DNA of 64,000 bases, from the NCBI GenBank assembly GCA_031296405.1, contig JAVKKH010000006.1, positions 43,612 through 107,611 on the forward strand, written 5' to 3'. The notes beneath the pieces were generated by a model. The model saw nothing but the letters and a program-made list of their open reading frames with translations. It did no database searches and had not been told where the DNA came from. The position numbers and the translations under genes were made by a program. This document shows, in pieces, positions 8,810-16,961 of this stretch (position 1 is the first letter of the stretch; every line of letters starts with the position of its first letter). This stretch comes from Candidatus Tepidifontimicrobium thermophilum (GTDB lineage: Bacteria > Sysuimicrobiota > Sysuimicrobiia > Sysuimicrobiales > Sysuimicrobiaceae).

Positions 8810-9894
8810 CCGAGCGCCCCGACCTCCGGTCCCTGTACGAGGAGGAGCTGGTGTCCTGGGTCGCGGGACTCAACGAGCCCCCGTACCGCGGTCGGCAGCT
8901 GGCCCGCTGGATCCACGGCCGCGGCGCCCGCAGCTTCGAAGCGATGACGGACCTGCCCGCGTCCCTGCGGCGGCGGCTGGCGGAGGAAGCACGCCTTGCG
9001 ACGTTGCGGGTGTTGCGCCGGACCACCTCCGCGGACGGGTCCACCACCAAGTACCTGCTGGCCTGCGAGGACGGCAGCACCGTGGAGAGCGTGTGGATGC
9101 GGTACGCGGACGGCCGGCGCAGCGCGTGCGTGTCCACGCAGGTGGGCTGCGGCATGGGCTGCACCTTCTGCGCAACGGGCCTGAGCGGGTTCGGCCGCAA
9201 CCTCACCGCGGGCGAGATCACCGACCAGGTGCACGTGATGCAGCACGACCAGGGGGAGCGGGTCACCCACGTGGTCTTCATGGGGATGGGGGAGCCGCTG
9301 GCCAACCTGGATGCCTCGGTGCGTGCCGTGCGCCTTCTGAACGCGGCGTACGGGCTTCGGGTGGGCGTCCGGCGCATCACCGTCTCCACCGTGGGGCTGG
9401 TCCCGCAGATCCGCCGGCTGGCCCAATTGCGGCTGGGTTGCACCCTGGCGGTGTCCCTGCACGCGCCCGACGACGAGCTGCGGAGCCAGCTGGTGCCCAT
9501 CAACCGGCGGTACCCGATCCGGGACCTGCTGGAAGCGTGCCAGGAGTACACGGCGCTCACCGGCCGGCGGGTGACCTTCGAGTACGTGCTCCTGGAGGGG
9601 GTGAACGACACCCCGGACCACGCGCGCCGGCTGGCCGAGCGGCTGCAGGGGCTGCTGGCGCATGTGAACCTCATCCCGTGGAACCCCGTCCCGTCGTTGC
9701 CTTACCGGCGCCCGGGGCCCGAGCGCGTGCGCCAGTTCGCCCGGATCGTGAGGGCGAAGGGGGTGCCGGTGACGGTGCGGGTAGAGCGCGGCGTGGACAT
9801 CCTGGCGGCGTGCGGCCAGCTTCGGGAGGCCCACACGCCGGGCAAAAAGCCGGTGCGGCTGGCCCCGCACCTGCTGCCCGCGTTGGCGCCGTAA
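8806..9894 (+). CDS. rlmN: Dual-specificity RNA methyltransferase RlmN
   Basis: 362 residues; ATG 8806 overlaps the rsmB stop (ATGA). The radical-SAM cluster motif CGMGCTFCATG is preceded by SACVSTQVG, and MGMGEPLAN follows; the C-terminal part contains GVNDTPDHA and LIPWNPV. RlmN methylates A2503 of 23S rRNA and A37 of some tRNAs at C2. The order rsmB-rlmN next to a kinase locus matches Bacillota. Confidence 0.96.
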   Translation: MTERPDLRSLYEEELVSWVAGLNEPPYRGRQLARWIHGRGARSFEAMTDLPASLRRRLAEEARLATLRVLRRTTSADGSTTKYLLACEDGSTVESVWMRYADGRRSACVSTQVGCGMGCTFCATGLSGFGRNLTAGEITDQVHVMQHDQGERVTHVVFMGMGEPLANLDASVRAVRLLNAAYGLRVGVRRITVSTVGLVPQIRRLAQLRLGCTLAVSLHAPDDELRSQLVPINRRYPIRDLLEACQEYTALTGRRVTFEYVLLEGVNDTPDHARRLAERLQGLLAHVNLIPWNPVPSLPYRRPGPERVRQFARIVRAKGVPVTVRVERGVDILAACGQLREAHTPGKKPVRLAPHLLPALAP

Positions 9895-9907
9895 ACGGGA
9901 GGGTTGC

Positions 9908-10231
9908 GTGGATCAGGACACCCGGGTCTACCAAGTGGGCACCCTGCCGGTCCTGAGAGTGCTGAGGGGGCCAGGGGAGGGCGCGGTGCTGGTATTGCGC
10001 GGGTGCCACACCCTGGGGCGCTCGCAGACCTGCGACCTTGTCCTGGCGGACCCGGGCGTGTCGAGGGAGCACGCGCGGGTGGAGCGGGGGCCGGACGGGG
10101 TGGAGGTGGTGGACCTGGGCTCCACCAACGGGACGTTCGTGAACGGGCGCAAGGTGACCCAGTGCCGGCTGCGCCACGGCGACCGCCTGCAGCTGGGCGG
10201 GGTAGTCCTGGAATACCGGGAGGGCCCGTGA
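9908..10231 (+). CDS. FHA domain protein, soluble
   Basis: 107 residues from GTG 9908. A single FHA domain fills the protein and keeps the phosphothreonine-binding residues: TLGRSQTCDLVL, GVSREHARV and DLGSTNGTFVNG. It has no membrane segment. By position it corresponds to FhaB (FipA) of Actinobacteria, which binds phosphorylated partners of PknA/PknB. The next gene starts in its stop codon (GTGA). Confidence 0.9.
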   Translation: MDQDTRVYQVGTLPVLRVLRGPGEGAVLVLRGCHTLGRSQTCDLVLADPGVSREHARVERGPDGVEVVDLGSTNGTFVNGRKVTQCRLRHGDRLQLGGVVLEYREGP

Positions 10232-10659
10232 GCGAGGCGCTGCGGTACGTCCTCCTGGCAGCCCTGTTCCTCTTCCTCTACCGGGTGGTGAGGGTGGTAG
10301 GGGATGACCTGCGTGCGGCGGGCCAGGAGCTGGACCGGCCCTGGGCGGTGCTGCTGGTGGAAGAGGGGCCTGGGATGAGCCCGGGCGAGGCGTTTGCCGT
10401 GCGGGGCGAGGCGCTGGTGGGCCGGGGGACGGGCAACGACGTGACCGTGCCGGACCCAGAGGCCGGCCTCAGGCACGCCCGCCTCGTGGGCTCCGGGGAC
10501 AGCTTCTGGCTGGAGGACCTGGGATCTCCGGCGGGCACGTACCTGAACGGCCGGAGGCTGGAGGTCCCCGCCCCCGTCCGCCACGGGGACCGTGTGCGCG
10601 TGGGCTCCACGGTGTTCCGTTTTCTCCAGCCCCGCGGCCCGCAAGCGGCCGGCGGCTGA
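10228..10659 (+). CDS. Membrane-anchored FHA domain protein with degenerate phosphopeptide pocket
   Basis: 143 residues from GTG 10228. One N-terminal membrane helix (about residues 5-22, LRYVLLAALFLFLYRVV) is followed by an FHA domain. The Arg of GRG is kept, but the SxxH motif reads GLRH (Ser lost) and the STNGT loop reads SPAGT (Asn lost), both of which contact phosphopeptide in canonical FHA domains. It may fold as FHA without binding phosphothreonine, or bind a different partner. It is translationally coupled to the upstream FHA gene and sits six bases before the SEDS gene. Confidence 0.85.
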   Translation: MSEALRYVLLAALFLFLYRVVRVVGDDLRAAGQELDRPWAVLLVEEGPGMSPGEAFAVRGEALVGRGTGNDVTVPDPEAGLRHARLVGSGDSFWLEDLGSPAGTYLNGRRLEVPAPVRHGDRVRVGSTVFRFLQPRGPQAAGG

Positions 10660-10665
10660 GCCCAC

Positions 10666-11889
10666 ATGCACCCGCCCGACACCCCTTGCACCAAGAGGGC
10701 CTGGTGGAGGGGAGCAGAGCTCTACGCGTTGGCCCTGGCCGTAGGCCTAGCTGGCGCGGCCCTCGTGCACGGGAACAAGCACCCCCAGGATCCTCCGCTG
10801 GCGCTGCTGTACGTAGCCGTGGCCCTGCTGGCGTTCCCCGCTGTCGACCGGGTGCTCCAGACCGGAGAAGGCGTGCTGCTGCCCGTTACCGCGCTGCTGG
10901 TGGCGGTGGGCCTGGTCACCACCTACCGCCTACAGCCCCACCTGGTGGCTTACCAGGCCGCGTGGGTGTGCGCGGGGCTGGCGCTGTCGGTGGCGTCCTT
11001 CCGGATGGCACGCCGGCCGTTGAACCCACAGCGGCTGGCAACTCCGTTGGCCGCCCTGCTGGTGACGGTGTCGCTGTTCCCGTGGGGGTGGGCGTGGGTA
11101 GAGCGCGGACTGCCGATCCGGACGCCGGCCGAGGCCGCGGTGGTGGAGGCCGCCTCCGAGCTGGCGAAGCTGCTCGCGTTGGTGCTGGGCGTGGCAGAGC
11201 TGACACGGGGGAAGGTGAGGGGCTCCGTGGTGGCCGCGTGGGCTGCGTCCGCAACCCTGTGGCTGCTGCGTGGGGACGTGGGGACCGCGGCGGTGATGGT
11301 CTGGGTGGCCCTGGCCCTCGCTTACTGCGCTACCGCGTCCCTGGGGCCTGTGCTTACGGGTGCCGGCGGCTTCCTGTTGATGGCGGGTCTGGCGTACGCC
11401 ACGATCCCGCAGCTCACAGAGCGTCTGCGGGGGTGGGTGAACCCGTGGGCGGACCGCCTGGGGGCCGGATACCCCCTGGTCCAGAGCCTGTTCGCGGTGG
11501 CCTCAGGCGGCTTGGCCGGTGCAGGCCCGGGTGCGGGGTACCCCGAACTCGTCCCGCAGTCCCACGCGGGGTTTGTTTTGGCCGCGGTGGCGGAGGAGTG
11601 GGGGTTTGGGGGTGTGACGGCGCTAGTGGCGGGATACGCGGTGTGGACGGGGCGGGCGGTGCGTGCCGCCGGACAGGCGGGAGCGCCCTGGGTGCGGTTA
11701 CTGGCTGCGGGTGCGGCGGCTTTGGTGGCTAGCCAGGCGTTTTTGGCGGCTGCAGGAGCCGTGGGAGTGGTGCCACCCGCGGACGTACCGATGCCCTTCG
11801 TGAGCGCCGGGGGGGTGTCGGCGGCGGTCCAGTTGGCGCTAGTGGGGGCGGTGCTGGCCGCGCCGCGGGTGCGGGAGGACCTCCGGTGA
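10666..11889 (+). CDS. SEDS family (RodA/FtsW-like) membrane protein lacking the catalytic Asp
   Basis: 407 residues, about ten membrane segments. SEDS hallmarks are present: SELAKLLAL (cf. QPSELAKL), VQSLFAVASGGLAGAGPGAGY, and DVPMPFVSAGGVSA near the end. In the motif that reads PERHTDFIF in the ftsW of this window, this protein reads PQSHAGFVL: the Asp essential for glycosyltransferase activity in RodA/FtsW is Gly302. SEDS proteins polymerise lipid II together with a cognate PBP; this one is predicted to be inactive. It overlaps the PBP gene by four bases (GTGA), so the pair is coexpressed. Position matches rodA of the actinobacterial pstP-rodA-pbpA-pknAB block. Confidence 0.88.
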   Translation: MHPPDTPCTKRAWWRGAELYALALAVGLAGAALVHGNKHPQDPPLALLYVAVALLAFPAVDRVLQTGEGVLLPVTALLVAVGLVTTYRLQPHLVAYQAAWVCAGLALSVASFRMARRPLNPQRLATPLAALLVTVSLFPWGWAWVERGLPIRTPAEAAVVEAASELAKLLALVLGVAELTRGKVRGSVVAAWAASATLWLLRGDVGTAAVMVWVALALAYCATASLGPVLTGAGGFLLMAGLAYATIPQLTERLRGWVNPWADRLGAGYPLVQSLFAVASGGLAGAGPGAGYPELVPQSHAGFVLAAVAEEWGFGGVTALVAGYAVWTGRAVRAAGQAGAPWVRLLAAGAAALVASQAFLAAAGAVGVVPPADVPMPFVSAGGVSAAVQLALVGAVLAAPRVREDLR

Positions 11890-13196
11890 GGGACCGGCTG
11901 AGGAGACTGGCAGCGCTGCACATAGGACTTTTCGCGGTGGTGGCAGCGTGGGTCGGTTACTGGCAGGTGGTCCGCGGGCCGGACCTGGCCCACCACTCGG
12001 AAAACCCGCGCCTGCTGCTGGCTGAGGACCGGGTCCAGCGGGGACGGATTCTGGACCGGCGGCTGGAGGTTCTGGCACACAGCGTCCGCCGAGGCGGCCG
12101 GACGGTGCGGGTGTATCCCAAGAAGGAGGTGTTCGCCCACCCGGTAGGCTACCGCAGCCTCCTGCTGGGCAAGGCCGGGCTTGAGGCGTCCGCGGACGCG
12201 GAGCTGCTGGGCATGGCGGAGGCCGACTCCTGGCGGGCGTTGCGGGCGCGGGCGGGCCGGCCGCGTCGCGGGCTGGACGTGGTCACCACCCTCGACGCCA
12301 GGCTGCAACGGGAGGTGTGGCTCGCACTCGGCCCCAGGGCCGGCGCTGTGGTCGTGGTGGCACTGACAGGCGGCGTCGTGGCCAGTGCCAGCCGTCCCGG
12401 CTTTGACCCCAACCACCTGGAGGAGACCTGGGCCGAGCTGCGGTGGTCGCCCGCCTTGCCGCTGGTGGACCGCGCGCTGAGCGGCCTGTACCCTCCGGGC
12501 AGACCCTTCGGGATCGTCGTGCTGAGCGCGGCTCTCAGCCGCGGGTTGGTCACCCTTCACAGCCCGGTGGACTGCGGGGGTTCCGGGACCCAGCGCATCC
12601 ACCTGGTGCGGGACGTCCTGACCGGAGACTGTGACCGGGCGCTGATCCAGATGGGCGTGGCCCTCGGAGGCCGGGTGCTGCGGGAGATGGCTGAGGCCCT
12701 CGGGCTGGGCCAGCTGCCGGCTACGGACGTGCCCGCCGCCGCAGGCGGGTTCCCGGAGCTGGACGAACGGGATCGGGACGCGCTGGCCCGCGTGGCATCC
12801 GGGGAGGGCGGCGTGCTGGTGTCTCCCCTGCAAATGGCGGCTGTGGCCGCCACCGTGGCGCGGGGAGGCGAGCGGGTGAGCCCGTACTTCGTGACCGCCC
12901 TGCGGGGCGAGCTGGGGGTCGTGGACAGGACCCCGGCGCGGCCCGCCATGCGTATCCTGGCCCCGGAGGTGGCGCACGCGGTGGTGGAGGCCATGAGGGT
13001 GTCCGGAAAAGGCGGCGTGCCGGCAGTTAGCGGCGTCGTGCGGGCCGCGAAAGAATCCGTGGGTTGGTTCGTAGGCCTCGCGCCCGCCCAGCGGCCACGC
13101 CTGGCGGTTGCGGTGCTGGTGGAGGGGGCAACTGAGGAGGTGGCGAACCGCGTGGGCCAGAAGGTCGTGGAAGCGGCCCTGAGGGTGGTACGGTAG
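11886..13196 (+). CDS. PbpA-like penicillin-binding protein homologue without catalytic motifs (pseudoenzyme)
   Basis: 436 residues from GTG 11886: a membrane anchor (about residues 9-28), the RGRILDR signature of class B PBPs, then a transpeptidase-fold domain. Aligned with the ftsI of this window, PGSTLK becomes PGRPFG (Ser to Arg206, Lys to Gly209), SCN becomes DCD (248-250), and KTG becomes KES (389-391). The nucleophilic Ser and all three penicillin-binding motifs are thus lost, while hydrophobic core segments such as GVLVSPLQMAAVAATVARGG are kept. The reading frame is intact over its full length, so it is under selection rather than decaying. It should not cross-link peptidoglycan or bind beta-lactams covalently. 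Confidence 0.88.
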   Translation: MRDRLRRLAALHIGLFAVVAAWVGYWQVVRGPDLAHHSENPRLLLAEDRVQRGRILDRRLEVLAHSVRRGGRTVRVYPKKEVFAHPVGYRSLLLGKAGLEASADAELLGMAEADSWRALRARAGRPRRGLDVVTTLDARLQREVWLALGPRAGAVVVVALTGGVVASASRPGFDPNHLEETWAELRWSPALPLVDRALSGLYPPGRPFGIVVLSAALSRGLVTLHSPVDCGGSGTQRIHLVRDVLTGDCDRALIQMGVALGGRVLREMAEALGLGQLPATDVPAAAGGFPELDERDRDALARVASGEGGVLVSPLQMAAVAATVARGGERVSPYFVTALRGELGVVDRTPARPAMRILAPEVAHAVVEAMRVSGKGGVPAVSGVVRAAKESVGWFVGLAPAQRPRLAVAVLVEGATEEVANRVGQKVVEAALRVVR

Positions 13197-13218
13197 GCGC
13201 GAAGAAGGTCTCGGAGGC

Positions 13219-15150
13219 GTGCACGTGGCGGTGGCTTCTGGGTCGGTGCTGGCAGGCCGGTACGAGCTTCTGGAGACCGTGGGCCACGGCGGGATGGCCA
13301 CCGTGTACCGGGCCCGGCGGCTGTCCGACGGCAAGGTAGTGGCGGTGAAGGTCCTCCGGGAGCCGTACTGCCACGACCGGGAGTTCGTGGAGCGCTTCGA
13401 GCGGGAGGCGCAGGCGGCTGCTTCCCTGGCGCACCCCCACGTGGTGCCTGTGCTCGATCGCGGGGAGGACCGCGGGGTGCGGTTCCTGGTCATGGAGTAC
13501 GTGGAGGGGGAGGACCTGAAGTCCCTGCTGCGCCGCTCGGGCCCCCTGTCCCCCGCGCGCGCCGCAGCCGTCGCGGCGGCGGTGTGCGACGCCCTGCAGT
13601 ACGCCCACGCCCGCGGGATCGTCCACCGGGACGTCAAGCCCCAGAACATCCTGCTCACGCCCACCGGGCAGGTGAAGGTCACCGACTTCGGGATCGCCCG
13701 GGCCCTCACCTCCGCCACCATCACCGAAACGGGAACGGTGCTGGGCTCGGTGCACTACCTGTCCCCCGAGCAGGCGAAGGGCGAGCCCGCCACCGCTGCC
13801 TCCGACCTGTACGCCCTGGGCGTGGTGCTGTACGAGATGCTGACGGGCGAGCTGCCCTTCGACGGGGAGTCTCCCATCGCCGTGGTCCTGAAGCAGCTGT
13901 ACGAGGAGCCTCCGTCCCTGCGGCACGCCAACCCTGAGGTCCCCGAGTGGCTGGAGGGCGTGGTGCGACGGGCCCTCGCTAAGCGGCCTGAGGACCGTTA
14001 CCCGTCCGCCGCCCACATGCGGGCCGACCTCGAGGGCCGGGCCCAGTACTGGCGCGAAGGTCCCACGGTGGTCCTGGAGCGTCCGGCCGCGGTCCCGCGG
14101 CGGCGGTGGAGGCCGTCCGCTGCCGCGGTGGCCGCGGTGCTGCTGGTAGCCCTGGCCTCCGGTATGGTGGCGGGTTGGCGGGCCCTACAGGCGTACGTGA
14201 ACGTGGCGGAGGTGACGGTGCCCGACTTCCGGGGCCGGTCCCTCACGGAGGCGCAGGCTGCGGCCGCAGAGCTGCGGTTGCAGCTGACGGTGGCGGGTCG
14301 GCAGTACCACGACCGCTACCCCTCGGGCGTGGTCGTGGACCAGGACCCTCCGGCAGGCCAAAAGGTCCGGGAAGGCCGGTGGGTGTCCGTGATCCTCAGC
14401 CAGGGTCCTGAGCGGGTCGTGGTGCCCGACGTGACCCGTAGGCCGCTGGCGGAGGCCACCCTGCTCCTGGAACAGGCTCGGGTCCGGGTGGGCAGGGTGA
14501 GGGAGGACTTCGACGACCAGGCCCCGCGGGGGGTGGTGGTGTCCCAGGAGCCGGCCCCGGGGTCAGAGGTGGGCCGGGGCCAGACGGTGGACCTGGTGGT
14601 GAGCAAGGGGCCTGAGCTGGTGACCGTACCGGGACTGGTGGGTCTGACCCTGGAGCAGGCACGGGACGTCCTGCACCGGGCCGGGCTCAACCTGGATCGA
14701 GTCGGCTACCTGGCCCGGACGGACGTGCCGCCAGGGATCGTGGTGGAGCAGAGCCCGGCTGCGGGGAGCCGCATCCAACGCACCCAGCGGCTCGCGCTGG
14801 TGGTGGCGGTCCGGCCCCAGGTGCAGCCCACCGCCGCGCCGGCCCTCCCCACGGCGCCCGCGACACCCGAGGTGGGCGCTCCCCTGCCCCCGTTGCCGAC
14901 CCCGCCCGCGGTACAGGCCACCGCCGAGCCCGCGGCCGGGGCGGTGCGGAGGGTCCGGCTGGAGCTGACCTTACCGCCCGGGGAGCCTGAGGAGGTCCGC
15001 ATCGTGGTGATCGACAGCCGCGGCGTGCGGGTGGCGTACCGGCAGGTGCACGAACCCGGCGAGCGCGTGGTGCGGACGGTGGAGGTAGAAGGCTACGCCA
15101 TCGTGCAGGTGTACTTCGGCGGGCGCTTCGTCCAGGAGGTGCGGCCGTGA
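13219..15150 (+). CDS. prkC: PASTA-domain serine/threonine protein kinase
   Basis: 643 residues from GTG 13219. The kinase domain is complete: GHGGMATVYRA, catalytic Lys44 in AVKV, HRDVKPQN (136-143), DFG (156-158) and SPEQA. A membrane helix near 298-320 leads to three extracytoplasmic PASTA repeats (about 334-400, 402-467, 469-535), a Pro/Ala/Thr-rich linker and a C-terminal domain of about 85 residues. Such kinases (PrkC, PknB, Stk) sense muropeptides or lipid II and phosphorylate cell-wall and division proteins. No PP2C phosphatase gene is adjacent. It overlaps rpe by four bases. Confidence 0.95.
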   Translation: MHVAVASGSVLAGRYELLETVGHGGMATVYRARRLSDGKVVAVKVLREPYCHDREFVERFEREAQAAASLAHPHVVPVLDRGEDRGVRFLVMEYVEGEDLKSLLRRSGPLSPARAAAVAAAVCDALQYAHARGIVHRDVKPQNILLTPTGQVKVTDFGIARALTSATITETGTVLGSVHYLSPEQAKGEPATAASDLYALGVVLYEMLTGELPFDGESPIAVVLKQLYEEPPSLRHANPEVPEWLEGVVRRALAKRPEDRYPSAAHMRADLEGRAQYWREGPTVVLERPAAVPRRRWRPSAAAVAAVLLVALASGMVAGWRALQAYVNVAEVTVPDFRGRSLTEAQAAAAELRLQLTVAGRQYHDRYPSGVVVDQDPPAGQKVREGRWVSVILSQGPERVVVPDVTRRPLAEATLLLEQARVRVGRVREDFDDQAPRGVVVSQEPAPGSEVGRGQTVDLVVSKGPELVTVPGLVGLTLEQARDVLHRAGLNLDRVGYLARTDVPPGIVVEQSPAAGSRIQRTQRLALVVAVRPQVQPTAAPALPTAPATPEVGAPLPPLPTPPAVQATAEPAAGAVRRVRLELTLPPGEPEEVRIVVIDSRGVRVAYRQVHEPGERVVRTVEVEGYAIVQVYFGGRFVQEVRP

Positions 15151-15821
15151 TCCGGCTGGCGCCCTCTTTGCTGTCCGCGGACTTCGCGCGCCTGGGCGAG
15201 CAGGTGGTGGAGGCCGAGGCTGCAGGGGCAGACTGGATCCACGTGGACGTGATGGACGGGCACTTCGTGCCGAACCTCACCGTGGGGCCCGTGGTGGTAG
15301 ATGCCGTACGCCGGTGCACCCGGCTGCCCCTGGACGTGCACCTGATGGTGGAGGCCCCGGACCGGTTGCTGGAGGCGTTCCGCACCGCGGGCGCGGACCG
15401 CATCTCGGTGCACGTGGAGGCCTGCCGCCACCTGCACCGGACCCTGTCCCGCATCCGGGAGCTGGGCGCCGCCCCGGGGGTGGCCCTCAACCCGCACACC
15501 CCTCCCGAGGCGGTGGAGTGGGTCCTGGAGGACGTGGACACGGTGGTGGTGATGACGGTGGATCCGGGCTTCGGCGGCCAGGAGTTCCTCCCCCGGATGC
15601 TTCGGAAGGTGTCTCACCTAGCGCGCGTGCGGGACGAGCGGGCCCTGCACTTCGAGCTCGAGGTAGACGGCGGGATCGACCCCACCACCGGCGCCCGGGC
15701 CGTGGAGGCGGGGGCTACCGTCCTCGTGGCCGGGTACTACGTGTACCGCCACCCAGAGGGCGTGGCCGCGGCCCTGCGAGCCCTGCGCCAAGCTACGTCT
15801 GCGAAGCCGGCCCGCACGTGA
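15147..15821 (+). CDS. rpe: Ribulose-phosphate 3-epimerase
   Basis: 224 residues. Motifs APSLLSADF, HVDVMDGHFVPN, DVHLMVEAPD, VMTVDPGFGGQ and EVDGGID carry the metal- and substrate-binding residues of Rpe. It interconverts ribulose- and xylulose-5-phosphate. In Bacillota rpe follows prkC and rsgA; here rsgA is missing from that slot. Confidence 0.96.
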   Translation: MIRLAPSLLSADFARLGEQVVEAEAAGADWIHVDVMDGHFVPNLTVGPVVVDAVRRCTRLPLDVHLMVEAPDRLLEAFRTAGADRISVHVEACRHLHRTLSRIRELGAAPGVALNPHTPPEAVEWVLEDVDTVVVMTVDPGFGGQEFLPRMLRKVSHLARVRDERALHFELEVDGGIDPTTGARAVEAGATVLVAGYYVYRHPEGVAAALRALRQATSAKPART

Positions 15822-16855
15822 GCGGTCTAGTTCTGCACCACCCGGACTGCCTGCTGCACGTCCCGCCGCGGCCGCACCCCGAGAAGCCGGAGCGGCTGCA
15901 GGCCGTGCGGGAGGCGCTGGAGCGGGCGGAGCTGTGGGACCGACTCCCCCGCGAGGAGCCCGAGCCCGCCGGTTTGGAGTTGCTGGAGGCCGTGCACCCA
16001 CGGGGCTACCTGGACCAGGTACGGCGGGCCAGCCGGGCGCCGGGTGTGTGGCTGGATCCGGACACCTACGCGGTGGAGGGGACCTGGCGCGCGGTCGCGG
16101 CCGCCTCGGGGGCTGCGGTGCGGGCAGTGGACGCGGTGGTGCGGGGAGAGGCCTCCTGGGCCTTCGCCTTGGTAAGGCCGCCGGGCCACCACGCGGGGTT
16201 CGGGCGCGCCATGGGGTTCTGCCTCGTCAACCACGTGGCGGTGGCCACCCGCTACGCTCAGGAGCGTCTGGGGGTCCGGAAAGTCCTGGTGCTGGACTGG
16301 GACGTGCACCACGGGAACGGCACGCAGGAGGTGTTCTACCGCGACGGGGGGGTCCTGTTCGCGTCGGTGCACCAGGAGGGCTGGTACCCGGGGACCGGCG
16401 CCGTGGAGGAGACGGGCGAGGGGGACGGGGAGGGGCTGACGGTGAACATCCCGCTGCCGGCGGGGGTAGGCGACGAGGGCTACCGAACGGTCTTCGAGGA
16501 GGTGCTGATCCCCCTGGGAGATGCGTGGAGGCCGGAGCTGGTGGTGGTGTCGGCGGGCTTCGACGCGCACCACACCGACCCCTTGGGCCGGATGCAGGTC
16601 ACGGAGGCAGGCTTCGGCCGTCTTTCGTCCCTGCTGCAGGAAGCCGCGGGGCGGTGGTGTGGCGGGAAGGTGGTCCTGGTGCTGGAGGGCGGCTACGACC
16701 CCAGGGGCCTAGCGGGGTGCGTGGAGGCCACGCTGCGGGTGCTGGCAGGACTGGGCGGACCGGCACCCGCCGGGCACCCGGAGGTGCCGTACGCGGTGGT
16801 GCGGGAGCGGGTGCGGCAGGTCCGGCGGGTGCTGTCCACGTACTGGTCCCTGTAG
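15818..16855 (+). CDS. Histone deacetylase / AcuC-AphA family amidohydrolase
   Basis: 345 residues from GTG 15818, overlapping rpe by four bases. It has the deacetylase signatures RPPGHHA, DWDVHHGNGTQ, SAGFDAHHTDPLG and LEGGYD, covering the His-His catalytic pair, three zinc ligands and the transition-state Tyr region. Bacterial members act on acetyl-lysine proteins (AcuC) or on acetylated polyamines; which applies here cannot be told from sequence. Confidence 0.92.
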   Translation: MSGLVLHHPDCLLHVPPRPHPEKPERLQAVREALERAELWDRLPREEPEPAGLELLEAVHPRGYLDQVRRASRAPGVWLDPDTYAVEGTWRAVAAASGAAVRAVDAVVRGEASWAFALVRPPGHHAGFGRAMGFCLVNHVAVATRYAQERLGVRKVLVLDWDVHHGNGTQEVFYRDGGVLFASVHQEGWYPGTGAVEETGEGDGEGLTVNIPLPAGVGDEGYRTVFEEVLIPLGDAWRPELVVVSAGFDAHHTDPLGRMQVTEAGFGRLSSLLQEAAGRWCGGKVVLVLEGGYDPRGLAGCVEATLRVLAGLGGPAPAGHPEVPYAVVRERVRQVRRVLSTYWSL

Positions 16856-16872
16856 GCCGGTGTGCCGTCGCC

Positions 16873-16902
16873 TTGCTCCGCCCGCGGGGCCGCGGGTATA
16901 AT
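16873..16902 (+). promoter_or_regulatory. Sigma-70-type promoter for the S1 protein gene
   Basis: TTGCTC at 16873-16878 and a perfect TATAAT at 16897-16902 are separated by 18 bases, in the only sizeable gap between the deacetylase gene and the S1 gene. The predicted transcript start near 16909 leaves a leader of about 50 bases before the ATG at 16962, which has AGGAGG seven bases upstream. Confidence 0.7.
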
Positions 16903-16961
16903 GGCGGAGCACCCGGGCGGAAACGCCCTTTTTTCGCGTGTAGGCTCGCGCAGGAGGCTGT

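Noticed and set aside
11322-13724. An 800-residue minus-strand open frame over the PBP and kinase genes
   Set aside because: No recognisable domain and strongly biased composition; the + strand genes have clear family motifs.
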